This document shows positions 51,572 to 63,318 of a DNA stretch of 64,000 nt, piece by piece. The stretch spans positions 7,246,672-7,310,671 of the forward strand of contig OZ024785.1 of the NCBI GenBank assembly GCA_964017065.1, read 5' to 3'. The notes beneath the pieces are model-generated. The model was not told the DNA's origin. It saw only the letters and a program-made list of their open reading frames with translations, and made no database searches. The position numbers and the translations under genes were made by a program. Positions within the stretch are counted from its first letter, which is position 1. Each line of letters opens with the position of its first letter. Source of the DNA: Haliclona indistincta. Lineage: Eukaryota; Porifera; Demospongiae; Haplosclerida; Chalinidae.

Positions 51572-53010
51572 TGCCATTCCATGAATGTACTAGTTATAGT
51601 TTATTACACCTATAGCTAATACATGCACACACACAATTACATTTTAAAAGTTACTGTTCTGGCATAATGACAATATAATATATAATATATAAGGTATTGT
51701 CAACATAATGACAATACCTGTACTGTTGGTTGTAGGAGTACATGGTTGAGTGCATGGTTGTAGGATACATGCACCCTCCTACACACCCTCACCCTCCTAC
51801 ACACTAACACACACACACAAACAAATAAGTGAACACATCACTTGATTTACTTCCTGTAAAGTGTAGTGCAGGCCATACCCATACACTTGGTCTTTCTCCA
51901 AATTTGAGTTAAAAATTGAGTACCAGGAATAAGATAAACCGCATTACAATATTTTATATTCTGCATGAGACTCGACTCAAGTCAAACATGAAATATTTGT
52001 GGACAAACAGTACCGTACACAGGGATTTTAGCTGGTAATAGTATGATAGTTATCCTGTTTAGAACAGCACAAAATTTAGAAAATAGGCTGCAATTTCTAT
52101 TTTTCGAACTGAGAGTTAAAAATACGAAAAATGGCTAAAATTTCATTTTTGAACTACCAGTTTTGAAGTGAAAATCGAGTCGACAAACAGTACACAGACC
52201 AGTATGACACCAGTTAAGCAGTTTGTTCAGGCCAAATTCCGATTGTGCTTGGAAAAAAGAGAAGTACATGTAGTACACATTAGTTTTAGCATGGGGTGGT
52301 TAATGGAGCAAGAAGATGCATGGTTTTGAACATCCATGATTCGGTGCTAGGAAACCAGGAGGAAATAGTATTGACTAAAGTAAATCTTGTAACTACGCAT
52401 GCATGGTCAATTCTACCGTATAGCGGAAAATTTTTGTGGGAGAAAATTTTCGCGAATGCGCGAGATAGAGCATTTCGCGAATAATATTTTCGCGAATCAG
52501 CGCTATTGCCCTATCTTTGTCAACAGAAAACCAGACATTCGCGGATAATATTTTCGCGAATAGCCTGTAATTCGCGAAATTCGCGAAAATATTCTCCCGC
52601 GAAACTTTCCGGCCCGCTATACGGTATTTTCCTTTACTTTTGCAGAGTCATCCCTAAAACTTTTTACTTTGCTATAATTATGCATACACTTCCACTGAGG
52701 CATCAGCACCTGTGATGCTATTTGTGCAAATGCAGTTTGCATAATAATACCTTTGAAGAAGTATAATATACATAAGCACCCAGCTCAATTTGCAAACTCT
52801 TGCTGAGCGGGGATCAAAGTTTCTGCAACTTCAACTTCAAATAGTAAAGCTTGTAGTGATTGAGCTGATACACTTTGTTGATGAGCGCATAGTGTATTAG
52901 CATTGCTGGCAATCATGGGCAAAAATGCTTATTAATTTATTTTATGCAGCAAATGGTATCTCTGTGAAGTATAGAAACACACAGTTATAGCAGTGCTGGT
53001 ATAAATTAAA
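51572..53010. repeat. Repeated spacer unit, second part, after protease gene 2
   Basis: Collinear with 45168-46360 and with 41400-42410. It carries the MITE at 52416-52624, which the other copies lack. No gene is seen. Confidence 0.7.
52416..52624. mobile_element. MITE with CCGTATAGCGG ends, TA target duplication and empty sites
   Basis: The ends are CCGTATAGCGGAAA and a complementary CCGCTATACGG, flanked by TA at 52414-52415 and 52625-52626. In the paralogous blocks the site reads TTCTATTTTCC without insert (42015-42016 and 45994-45995), so insertion into a single TA is shown directly. The inside is packed with TTCGCGAA and TTTTCGCGAAT words. Confidence 0.88.
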
Positions 53011-53410
53011 GAAAATAAAAAGATTTCTAACGAAATCAAAAGGATGTAGGGATAAAGAAATCTGCTACTGGTCCACAATGTAAACCAACAAGGAGCAAGC
53101 ATAGAATGGTAACACGATTGACTTGCTAACAGACCATAGATCCCTACATCAGTGGCTGTCATAACATTTTGACTATGCTATAATTATTTGTCACAAGCTA
53201 AATTCAATTCAATGCACGTCAGGTGTCAGTCGATAGCAACTAGCAGAACTGCTGTAGTCAGCCACTGATGAGGGATCTATGGTCTGTTAGCAAGTCAATC
53301 GTGTTACCATTCTATGCTTGCTCCTTGTTGGTTTACATTGTGGACCAGTAGCAGATTTCTTTATCCCTGCATCCTTTTGATTTCGTTAGAAATCTTTTTA
53401 TTTTCTTGTT
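53008..53410. mobile_element. Foldback element, copy 1 (arms about 150 bp)
   Basis: The left arm (about 53008-53160) and right arm (about 53262-53410) are inverted copies: CATAGATCCCTACATCAGTG against CACTGATGAGGGATCTATGG, and AGATTTCTAACGAAATC at the outer ends. A diverged second copy lies at 63319-63706, and the two also share a flank in opposite orientation (53410-53520 and 63190-63320). Confidence 0.75.
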
Positions 53411-53611
53411 TGTGTCCTTTTTTCTTTTACAGTGAGTTTCAAATTTTCAGTGCAGTTCGAATTCGGCAAGATAATGTATCTCTTTTTTGTTTAAACCATT
53501 GGTTTGGTTTGCTTTTGTTGATAATTACTTTTGACTTGTAGCTTCTGAAACAAGCTCATGCATTCCTGCATGCTGCAGCCTGGATCATAGATTTATGAGA
53601 CTACGTAACCG

Positions 53612-54450
53612 GGATTGGAAACGGTGCATGTGCGTTGAAACACTCCGCGTCCGTTGCTAGGGTGGACTTGCAATATGGCTGTCAGCGGCTCAGCAACGGT
53701 CAAACGACAAACGCCAAAAGGAGACACCTACACACACAGCAGATGCTGTGCGAATTGGCTTCACACGTCAGAGATGCTTGTTTGTGAGCAGATAGAAGCT
53801 TGAGCGATTTTTCATACTGTAGCAGGCCTTTTGGGTTTGAAACGAACGAGAAAGCCGGTATTTCACAGGCACACTGAATGCTACAAACAAATGGATCGAT
53901 GGTACTATCCATTCAGTTGTATGGAACAATTGTCGATCTTTTAAACTGCAAGGCTGTCTTGGCTTCCAGTTGCTTGGTATTGTCCCAAAAGGGATTCCCG
54001 TGAATCGACTAAAAACAGCTAAATTCTCTACTCTAGCGACAATTTTGTTCTACACAAATTGCTAATGCAGGCAAATACCACACTACTTTATACAGCAAGC
54101 ATTGGTTGACACTTAGAAACAACCAAGTAAATCACCAGAAGCTTCAGTAACTCACAGGAGGGATCCCTGCAAACGCACTGTTTGTTTGGAAATGAAAAAC
54201 TGCACGCAAAAGACTCTTTTAAAGTGATCTAGGTTTTAAGCTTTAATAATCACCGAGAAGAGAGCGCATTGAGTCTGAAAAGCTGGTTGGATTTCTTGAA
54301 GCGCCTTGAGCTTTCCAGCAAACGAGCCACAAAGGCCAAAAATTAGCCCAAAAATCAGTTTTTTCGATCGGACACGGAGTGCTTCACGTGGTTTGTACGC
54401 GTTGCTATTGACATCAGACCGTCGTTTCCAATCCCGGCATGCCTGGATGC
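53612..54450. mobile_element. Probable DNA element with GGGATTGGAAACGG ends
   Basis: The left end CCGGGATTGGAAACGGTG and right end CGTCGTTTCCAATCCCGG are inverted repeats about 830 bp apart, with a second inner pair around CACTCCGCGTCCG and CGGACACGGAGTG. No protein is recognised inside. Confidence 0.55.
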
Positions 54451-56226
54451 ACAGCATACGAGCCCCGCCCACTCTGGTTTAGAATTTTCTGTATGGCTGT
54501 GATACTATCTGGCAAGCAGCAGAACGGTGATACTACACGAGCTTACTCGGTGATTCGTTCTTCGAAGACTCCAGACGCCAATATGCGCTCTCCATACGGC
54601 GATACTCTACAAGTGTGATTGGTCACGTGCGTAAGGATAGTAATTAGAGAGATTAAGTTTTTATTACCTGTACAGTTGTTTGCGAAGATCTTGCATAACG
54701 GAAGCGAAAGCGGAAGTGTGACAATGGCCAATCAAATTCACTTTTCGTCACGTGTACAGCTTCAGTTAGTCACGCCTACGTGCGTTTGATTGGCCAACGC
54801 ATACTTCCGCTTTCGCTTCCGTTATGCAAGATCTTCGCAAACAACTGTACGTGTAACGTGCACGCGTAACGTGTAAAAGATCACGTGAGCGCTACAACAA
54901 GTGGGATGGGCTGGCTTACCCCGTTGATTTTACCCGTACAGTGCGTGTAGACCACTGTCTACAGGTTGACAGTTTACCTGTGGATTTTGTTGCTCAAAGT
55001 TTCATCAATTCCACGTTTGTTACAGATGTATGTGTAGCTTGATTCCTGCTCTACATGCTCGACTTTTCGAAACGCCGATACGAGCTGTCCTTCGCCAGTA
55101 CAAGTCGTCAGGGCAGGAACGACCATGGCTCATCAAGCTGCTGGTTAGTTTGTCGAGCTACAAGCGTTTTGTTTACCCTTTGAACCATGCTCAACGCGAA
55201 TTCTGGTCGTCTCTTGTCTTCTTAGCTACACACCCGAGCGCTCTGCTACATGCTCGAGTACAGGTATTACCCGCTACGCCTGCAAAACTTAATCGCCGTT
55301 AGTAGCCTGCCTGTGACGCCTAACGCGAGTCTACACGTTACACGTTCGCGTTCGTAAAACTTAACCTCTCAACTTTCACTACGAGCAAGCTTATGCTTCC
55401 AAACTTGCACTCGCAGATCTATGAAAAATTGTGCTAAAACGTTCTTAGCCGTCTATAATTATTAGTTGCAGTGTTCGAAGTGCAAAATGCAAGTTTATTT
55501 CCTTTTTTGAGATAATACCAAAACATGCTTTGCAGTATCTTGTATTCTTCTCAGTGATATTTCATCGTAATGGGTGTGTCCGTAGTTAGCAACATGGCCA
55601 GTTTTCAGTGGGGGCCGAGTTTCACGCCGTACAAACAGTCAGTGGATGTTTTCGTTTACTCTCATCTTCGGTATTTGTAGCACAGTAGCGTACTAGAAAA
55701 TGCTGCAGATCTGATGGTGATACCGGCTTCTACAACTGAACGCCGACCGTTTACGTAAAGTTCGTCCGGAGTTACGCCCATCTACCTTATTACGTAATCA
55801 CAATAATGGCGTCAAACACTTAGCTGACAACTGTTCGTGATCGTGTGCTCGTCAAATGTATATCGTCGTTTCGCTAAAAACTAAGTTCAAAAGGCACATG
55901 CCAGGAGAATTTCACGACTGTTCGTGGGTGTTTTGGTCTCGACACTGCTCGTGTAAAGGCGCTAGGCGAGTTGAAGAAATAAAGAAAGAAAACGAAGATG
56001 ACGACAGTCGATTTTCACCGTTTTCAGGTTCGTCACTTTAGTAACAATTTCGAGCGATCTCCTTGCTACTGTAAGATGGGGCAACGCCAGAGAGCAGATC
56101 TAAGTGTCTTTGGACGTATAAAATTCATCACCAGGCGAAATATCAGCGTTTGAACGCTAATACATGGTATGTAGCCGCCATCTTGTTTTCTCGTTCATCC
56201 CTACATAGGGAGTCACTACCGTGCCT
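54451..56226. mobile_element. Composite repeat ending in CACTACCGTGCCTCCCTAA
   Basis: The outer parts (54451-54620 and about 55790-56226) match, in opposite orientation, the shorter copy at 62458-63140. The middle is extra and includes a strong inverted repeat (54669-54851, GTACAGTTGTTTGCGAAGA at both ends). Open frames at 55030-55302 and 55856-56041 have no recognisable domain and are not called as genes. Confidence 0.6.
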
Positions 56227-57677
56227 CCCTAATAATGGTCAAACACGCAGATCAAGCAGCAAAGGGAACACTTCTTTCTCCAGGAAATTCATATCTAATT
56301 TCTCTGTGCCCAGTATTTTCTCAGAAATAAGGGATATCAGCCCACAGCTGTACATGTGTACAAGTAACAAACATGCCAGGTGGCTTGTTATGCTAGCTAC
56401 ATATAGGTTATACCATGAAAAGGAGGGCAATACGGGATTTAAATCACCGCGGAAACCGATAGTATAGACGACCCGAGCGCGAAGCGCGAGGGCGTCTATT
56501 TCGGTTTCCGAGGTGATTTTAATCCCGTATTGCCCGACTGTTTCATGGTATAAGGTATTTATACCATACTGCGCTCTCAGGTAAGCTTCCCAAGACTACC
56601 AAGCACTGAAACAAGCCCTCTACTGTTGCGAGAAGCCAGTAGTGTCGCCGTTTCCATCATCGAGCGACGATCGTGTAAGAGCGCGTCGTTTGAATTCATA
56701 AGTTAGCCGTGATGACGCATCAGTTTACTATCTTCCAGCCGTGTAGAAGCGCTACTTTGGGTGTCACTAGAAGCGCTTAAGCATGGAGAAGCTAACTACG
56801 AAGTGTAAGTGGACTCATTTCGTCGAATATTTTGACACAAACTACACCTGTTCTTGGCACATTTCATGTCCTTGTTCTAAATGCATTACTTCTTTCTCTA
56901 ATTTTTCTACTTCCTAACTATACCTGGCAGTCTCACTTTGCGTGAGGCTGACCCTCAGCATTCTCATAATTTTTATATCATTTTCTCACCTTGCTCACTA
57001 CTATCCTGTAATGCTGTAAAGCCAGAAATAATAATAATAATAATAAAGTGCGTGAATCAAATCTTTTTCCAAGCTACGACAGTATAACTGTTTTGTCAAC
57101 AACGGGTCCATTCTGCGGGTGTGATAAGTGAAATTGGAGGTGTAATAAGTGAACTGGGAGGTGTAATAAGTGAAATAAATCACCTCGTTTTGAGCAATCT
57201 GATTGGTCAGAAACATTGAAGTATGGTATAAATATAGGCTAGACGATGGATTCGAGGTGTCTACGGGATTTAGATCACCGCGGAAACCGAAGTTTTAGAC
57301 GTCCCGAGCGCGTAGCGCGAGGGCGTCTATTTCGGTTTCCAAGGTGAGCTAAATCTCGTAGGCACCGAGAATCTATCGTCTGAGGTGTTTAGACCATACC
57401 TGCTCTTAAGCAAACGAAGCGCTTGCGGTAGTAGAGAGCCCAGAGAAGTTCCCAGAGTCAAGCGAAAGCCCGTTTTCAAACGATGGCAGTATAAACTCGC
57501 GTGCGTTTTTCGACGACGCCATGTTGTTGTGGTTATTAATGACGTGGTTAATTAGAGGTGTTCTAAGTAAACTCAGCGGTGTACTAAGTGAAATCAGTGG
57601 TGTTCTACTTGATTTAGAACACCTCTGGCTGACCAATCAAATTGAAGAATTACATTGAAGTATGGTCTAAATGTATA
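56227..57677. repeat. Foldback-arm repeat and two ATGGTATA-type elements
   Basis: Bases 56227-56400 are the dispersed foldback-arm sequence. From about 56405 to 57232 and from about 57236 to 57672 lie two related elements. Each starts with a GC-rich palindrome (GGAAACCGA, GAGCGCG.AGCGCGAGGGCG, TCGGTTTCC) and ends with repeated AGGTGTAATAAGTGAA-like words and CATTGAAGTATGGT. The ends TATACCAT and ATGGTATA are inverted repeats in the first. No gene is seen. Confidence 0.55.
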
Positions 57678-59063
57678 TAGTTACCCTGGGCGCGTAGGCG
57701 CCGGAGGGTTTATCCCCTCAGAACTGCCTCGTTCCTTCTGCTCTTTGCATCTTTAGTTTTCACTTTACCTTTGTTCTGTAAAACTCAAATTGAATTGAAT
57801 TTGCATTTGGCTTCGTCTGTATGTATGTTTGTGTGTACAAAAAACCGCTGCTGTTTACTGCCTTACTGCTCGAACGTTGTCATGAAATAGCTCTCAAAAG
57901 CTTGGTTATTGAATATTTAATCTTTGAAAGACGCCTGCCAAGTGGAGAAGGTCTTCTGTCGCGTGCTATGGCCATGTATTCCTATTAGCATAGGGTCCGC
58001 AATGAAAAAAACGAGTGTTACAGATTCAGCGGGATTGCGTCTCAGCGTGTAAAGTGGGTTGACCCGAACATAGAACAGGTAAAGAGGGAAGCGCCAAGTC
58101 CTTCCTTTTTGCAGGAAAAACAAAAATATTTAAAATAACGTGGGCGGAGGTAGCCAATCGCAATTAAATGCTTTTTCAGTATTCGAACAACATTCAACAC
58201 CGAAGCTTAGTGATGTTCGTAAGGACGCTCAGAATGATACTTTCAAGAATTCCGAGGTCTTGGACGTCGCTGCGTCCTTCGTGTGTTGTTTCCAGGTCGT
58301 AATTTGAAAGGGGGCGGGGCTCCCAAAATGGCGAAAAAATACTCTTTGGGCTCGAGCGCCTTTGTACATTGTGCTGCAGCAACCCTATTGCAGATTTAAC
58401 TAAGTTAGGTGACAATGTACCTACATAGCAAGTTTTATGATGTTTATGCATTTCCTTCCATCTGGCTCAAAAATTTTAAACATTTTTTTAGCCAGATGGA
58501 AGGAAGCATGTAAAATTTATAACATTTGCTGTGCAGATACATTGTCACCTAACATAGTTAAATCTGCAATAGGGTTGCTGCAGCACAATGTACAAAGGCG
58601 CTCGAGCCCAAAGAGTATTTTTTCGCCGTTTCGGGAGCCCGCCCCCTTTCAAATTACGACCTGGAAACAACACACGAAGAACGCTGCGACGTCCAAGACC
58701 TCGGAATTCTTGAAAGCATGATCCTGAGCGTCTTTATCAACATCACTAAGCTTCGGCGTTGAGTTTTGTTCGAATAAAAAGCATTTTAATTGCGATTGGC
58801 TACCTCCGCCCACGTTATTTTAAGTATTTTTGTTTTTCCTGCAAAAAGGAAGGACTTGGCGCTTCTCTCTTTACCTGTTCTATGTTCGGGTCAACCCACT
58901 CTACACGCTGAGACGCAATCCCGCTGAATCTGTGACAGTCGATTTTTTCATTGCTGACCCTAATTAGCAACATCGCCGATTAGAACATTCCGGTAAGTGG
59001 GTGTGCCACAAGTGTGAGACTGAGCGAGCATGTACAATTAAACTCCTGGGGCAGCGCCCAGGG
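57678..59063. mobile_element. TACCCTGGGCGC-ended element carrying a nested 972-bp foldback element
   Basis: The left end TTACCCTGGGCGCGTAG and right end GCGCCCAGGGTA are inverted repeats. Without the nested insert the element would be about 400 bp. Truncated copies lie at 42846-43200 and 46523-46700. Confidence 0.6.
57991..58962. mobile_element. Foldback element, 972 bp, 7-bp target duplication
   Basis: Ends are TAGGGTCCGCAATGAAAAAA and the complement of TAGGGTCAGCAATGAAAAAA. The two arms of roughly 470 bp are almost perfect inverted copies meeting near 58470-58490. ATTAGCA flanks both sides (57984-57990 and 58963-58969). The paralogous block at 43160-43166 has ATTAGCA once with no insert. 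No coding capacity. Confidence 0.88.
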
Positions 59064-60220
59064 TATGTGTTCACTGAACTCTAGTTAGTAACCTACTATG
59101 ATAATTTGGATGATGAGCAGCCTTGTAGCGCGAATTAACAAAGCCTCTAAAATATTTGCTAGTGCTTTTTGATCGATAAGGTAAAGGGAGTGATTTTTGA
59201 TTGTGATACTGTGGCATGGTGGTCAGCTATCAATGCTGCCTCAGTTGTAACAGTAAGTAAAGTAAAAAAAGTTTTAATAAAAACTGAAAAGTGTAGAAAA
59301 AATAATTCGCGGTCGTCCCTACATATCATTGCCGAGCGGCAAGTATAAGTTATACCATGCCTACCCGTGGTGTATCTAGAATACACTAAGTTTAATCCCG
59401 AGGGATTAATGGTTATTGCTGACTCCACAGGATTTCCTGTGGAATATCTAGATATTCCACAGGAAATCCTGTATTCCAGTGGTATAACTGGATTACACCA
59501 CGGGCGGCGCCTTTAAGATATAATGTACAATGATACGAGGGATCAGTGACCGCGACTAAATTAAGCGCACCTCTAAAAGTCACCTCCGGTATAGACTTTA
59601 TGACACGAGTAAATGCCGCCATTGTCTGATTAATAATAATGAAAATTAACTACAATGGCGACTGCGCGGCCATCCCACACGACCGCTGAATGGTGCAGCG
59701 TGTACTAGACTCGGCAGCATCAGCTCTGTTAATTACACATGACGTAGTAGTATTGTGTGTATTGTTTTAGTTATCTACAGCTGGCACGAAGAGTTGTTGG
59801 CTGCTCGTGAGAGCTTTACGAACTGTGCCAGACTGGTGTACTTTTATTTTTAAAGGTTGATAGTAGTCAACAACTGGCACTTCCCAAGTACTAGTCGCTC
59901 TATTAATATCGAAATTTAAAAATAAAATTAAACTAGACTAGTCTGGTCCAGTTCTGAAGTTGCTAATGTAAACGCATTAATTATTAGATTAGTACTAAAC
60001 AGCACAAGTACAACCGCACAGGCACAAGTACAAACGCACTAAGATTAGTACTAAACTAATCATGAACCGCACAAGTACAACCGCAGTTGCTAAACTAACA
60101 TTAGTACAACCGCACTAAAGTAAGATTAGTACTGAACTAAGGCCCGGTTAGTACAACCGCACAAGTTTTTCCTCGGGTAATACCCGAGGAAAAACTAGTT
60201 GTGCGGTTGTACTAATCTTA
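59064..60220. repeat. Short palindromic elements upstream of protease gene 3
   Basis: Bases 59090-59220 repeat part of the foldback arm (AATTTGGATGATGAGCA). Around 59432-59472 is a strong palindrome (CACAGGATTTCCTGTGG and ATTCCACAGGAAATCCTG), inside weaker arms ending CCGTGGTGTA and TACACCACGG. At 60000-60220 the word GCACAAGTACAACCGCA repeats, ending in a hairpin (GTTTTTCCTCGGGTAATACC). No gene is seen. Confidence 0.55.
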
Positions 60221-60939
60221 CTTTATTTAACAACTTATCTACCCTTTATTTTCTTAGTATTGGATCACATTTTGACTATTAGCTGTTACAGCGGTTTCAC
60301 TACTTCTTCAAGTGCAATCAAGCGTCAACCGTAGAGCGTCAGTGGTCAATCTAAATCACGCAATGTAAAAAACCTTCTAAATAAGGCACGGATGACGCTT
60401 TACCCCTGTTAATGCATAATTATAAAAAAACAAAACTTACCTAAGCCTTTGCGCCGCTTGTGCACTATCGATACGATAGTGCACGGCGATGGATGCAATT
60501 CTACGTCGGTGTCCGGTGCTCTATTCTAGTACTCTTTAGAGTAGTGCTTTATTCCAGTACGGTCACTAGGCTACGGAGTCCAGCACGTGGCCAGGCTCCA
60601 CTGAGTCCGTCCGGCGGGCAGCGAATTCACAATTTCACATACCCAATCGTGGATTATTTTAATTTAAGGGTAACGAAAAAGATAATAATGAAAGACAGGC
60701 TGAGGCAAATGAAATACTGAAGAAATATTTCCGAGAATGAAATTTTTAAAAAGGTGAATAGAGACAGATGTGGAACTCAGAGGCCGGCTTCAGCACGAGC
60801 CTTAAGTTCAAAACACCTTAGCGTGTTCGGCTGACCATGAACAGGCCTTCATTTAGCGTCCCGAATGGCTTAGATCATAGCTGATCTCAGCAAGAGCGCG
60901 AGTCTTGAGGCGCATGCGCGGTCTGACGAAAAGCCCTCC
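60221..60939. other. Upstream region of protease gene 3
   Basis: No separate gene is seen. Bases 60785-60940 are the promoter-proximal sequence shared with copy 2 (48742-48915), including GTGTTCGGCTGACCATG. A diverged end of the ACTACTTCTTGCAA element lies near 60296. Confidence 0.5.
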
Positions 60940-60947
60940 TATATAAA
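60940..60947 (+). promoter_or_regulatory. TATA box of protease gene 3
   Basis: TATATAAA lies 78 bp before the start codon in the conserved context. Confidence 0.75.
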
Positions 60948-61017
60948 CTAGAACTGTCTGCGAAACTCAATGTGGACCTAGCTTGTATCCCGTCTGTTCT
61001 ACTGGGATGATTATCGT

Positions 61018-61902
61018 ATGGCGCAACTCACGCACAGACTTGTACATTGTGCGTTGGTCCTGTATGTAATAATGGCGGCACCTGGTTGCTCGATGGACAC
61101 CGACGAATTCATGCATCCTGGTAACTTCAACAGCGAAGGAATTTGGTTCGCGGACAGGGTGAATATTCCTTCTGAGCGAATCGGCTGTCAAATTGCTAAT
61201 GCAAAAGATTACCCGTCATATGTCTCAATCAGAGCGTTTTCAGAAATAGAGGTAAACGGATGTGGGGGAGTGCTGGTCGCTGATAAGTGGGTGTTGACGG
61301 CTGCCCATTGCCATGTTATTTTCTCACCCGATAAATCTCCCAACGAGTATTACTATGGTACAGGACAAGTTGGCGTGGGGCTTGATAACAAAGGAGACTT
61401 TAGCCGTAAAATAGACATCGCAGAATTCTACTTGTATCCAAATGAACAAAAATACAAAGGTGTTGTTGATGCTGCACTATTAAAACTAGCTGAAAGTGCA
61501 ACAGATTATGGAGCTAAAGTCATTGAACTTTATCGTGGAGAAAAACCTATAGGAAGAGACGTTACAGTGGTCGGTTTAGGTGCAACAGACTTTGGGAATC
61601 CTACTCGTCTGTTAAGGCACTTATTTTCGCTTGTTGCTGAAGATTCTAATTGTGAGAAATCAGGACCCGACCTTTACAATCCCGTCCACGATTTATGTGT
61701 TGGTGTAGAAGGTCTAGCGAAGCATACTGGAATGACTGATTCTGGTGGTCCTTTGTATATTCGGAATCTTGAAACACACAGGATCGAGGCAGCAGGAATT
61801 GTTAAAGGCATTGCAAACGAACCATTCTACCACTCAAGGTTCACTATGGGCAGCTATGTTGCTAAATGGGTTTATGAAACTATTGAACAACATGGTAATT
61901 AA
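61018..61902 (+). CDS. Trypsin-fold (S1) serine protease, copy 3, 294 aa, intronless
   Basis: Same length and frame as copy 1, with triad H97, D151 and S242. Differences are concentrated in the signal peptide (THRLVHCALVL instead of TYRVVHSALVL); the mature part has only scattered changes (EPK to EQK, LVKH to LAKH, HRV to HRI). The Thr before DSGGP and the missing pocket Cys are retained. The poly(A) signal AATAAA is at 62039-62044. The downstream unit is interrupted by two mobile elements at 62458-63706. Confidence 0.9.
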   Translation: MAQLTHRLVHCALVLYVIMAAPGCSMDTDEFMHPGNFNSEGIWFADRVNIPSERIGCQIANAKDYPSYVSIRAFSEIEVNGCGGVLVADKWVLTAAHCHVIFSPDKSPNEYYYGTGQVGVGLDNKGDFSRKIDIAEFYLYPNEQKYKGVVDAALLKLAESATDYGAKVIELYRGEKPIGRDVTVVGLGATDFGNPTRLLRHLFSLVAEDSNCEKSGPDLYNPVHDLCVGVEGLAKHTGMTDSGGPLYIRNLETHRIEAAGIVKGIANEPFYHSRFTMGSYVAKWVYETIEQHGN

Positions 61903-62457
61903 GTGACATCGATGAGTTCTGCTACAATGACATCATTGCTACAAACAGCTGTGGTCTAACAGTTGTGGTTTGTGTGATACTATGTGTAGTATTAGAAGAC
62001 ATGGACTTTCTAGATAGAAATTTAGTATTTGTGTTGAAAATAAAATTTTAATAACAAACATTTGCGGCGTGGGTGGTAATTTCAGTTTACTACTTTAGAA
62101 AATCTGCCAGATTCGCAAAGGCATCTTTGAGTTTAGTGGCGAAGCCAGAAGTTTGTAACCGTGGAGCACAAAATACTGGCGAGCGAAGTGGACCAGAAAT
62201 TTTGTAAATACTGTCATGGAGATGACTAGCGCTAGACCTTTTGCTAAGAAAGGGGACGTTTTAGAAAACTGGGCGGTTCTTCCGAACCCCCTGTCTAACA
62301 GTCTATGGGCTTGTCAATGTACATGATCATTGCTTGAAGTATGCATAAATTGGAAGTCACATTCAGGACAAACATTGAAAATAAGAGCAAACAATGTCAT
62401 AATTATGCAATTCATGACTCAAAATGTTCCAGTGCAAAGAACAATCTATTTATAGTA
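61903..62457. repeat. Repeated spacer unit after protease gene 3
   Basis: Collinear with 44226-44870 and 49885-50520, with small deletions near 62135 and 62235 that remove part of the minus-strand open frame seen in the other two copies. The unit resumes at about 63710 after the inserts. Confidence 0.7.
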
Positions 62458-63140
62458 TTAGGGAGACACGGTAGTGTCTCCCTATGTAGGGATGAACGAG
62501 AAAACAAGATGGCGGCTACATACAATGTATTAGCGTTCAAACGCTGATATTTCGCCTGGTGTTGAATTTTATACGTCTTTAGACACTTATATCTGCTCTC
62601 TGGCGTTGCCCCATCTTACAGTAGCAAGGAGATTGCTCGAAATTGTTACTAAAGTGACGAACCTGGAAACGGTGAAAATCGAGTTTCGTCATCTTCGTTT
62701 TCTTCTTTCTTTCTTTCTTTCTTCTTTCTTTCTTTCTTCCACTCGCCTAGCGCCTTTATGCGAGCAGTGCCGAGACCAAAACATCCACGAACAGTCGTGA
62801 AATTCTCCTGGCATGTGCCTTTTGAGCTTTGTTTTTAGCGTAACGGCGATCAAATTTCCGCGCTTTCTCGATCGTGATCCATTGTCAGCTAAGTGTTAGA
62901 CGCCATTATTGTGATTGCGCAATACGCACGTGACCAAGCAATGGGTAGCGCACGTGACCAAGCAGCTAAAAGTATCGCTGCGCCGTGTGGATCACTATCA
63001 CGGAGAACACACACCCGGCATTTGTCTGGAGTCTTCGAAGAACGGTAAGCTCGTGTAGGATCGCCATTCTGCACTTGCCAGATAATTATAACCGCCGTAC
63101 TATAGGTCTACAAACAAGTGTGGGCGGGGCTCGTTTGCAC
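62458..63140 (-). mobile_element. Shorter copy of the CCTCCCTAA-ended repeat, inverted
   Basis: The sequence starts TTAGGGAGACACGGTAGTG and follows the complement of 56226 back to about 55790, then of about 54570 to 54451. It contains a CTTT-rich simple repeat (62702-62737) where the other copy has a shorter AAAGAAAG run. It sits in the protease spacer, which is continuous in copies 1 and 2. Confidence 0.65.
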
Positions 63141-63318
63141 TGAATGCATGCGTAGGCGACTAGGCAGACCTGTACGTACAGCTTAACAATTTTAGCTATA
63201 AGTTTAAGAAAAGCCATCAACAACAGGAATACTAAACTAATGGTGGAAACAAAGACTTCTCCATACATGCATGATATTGAACTGCACTTCACTAAAAAGA
63301 AAAAAAGGACACAAACAA

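Noticed and set aside
55030..55302. 90-codon frame on the + strand
   Set aside because: Lies in a repeat, has no recognisable domain, and is absent from the shorter copy of the element at 62458-63140.
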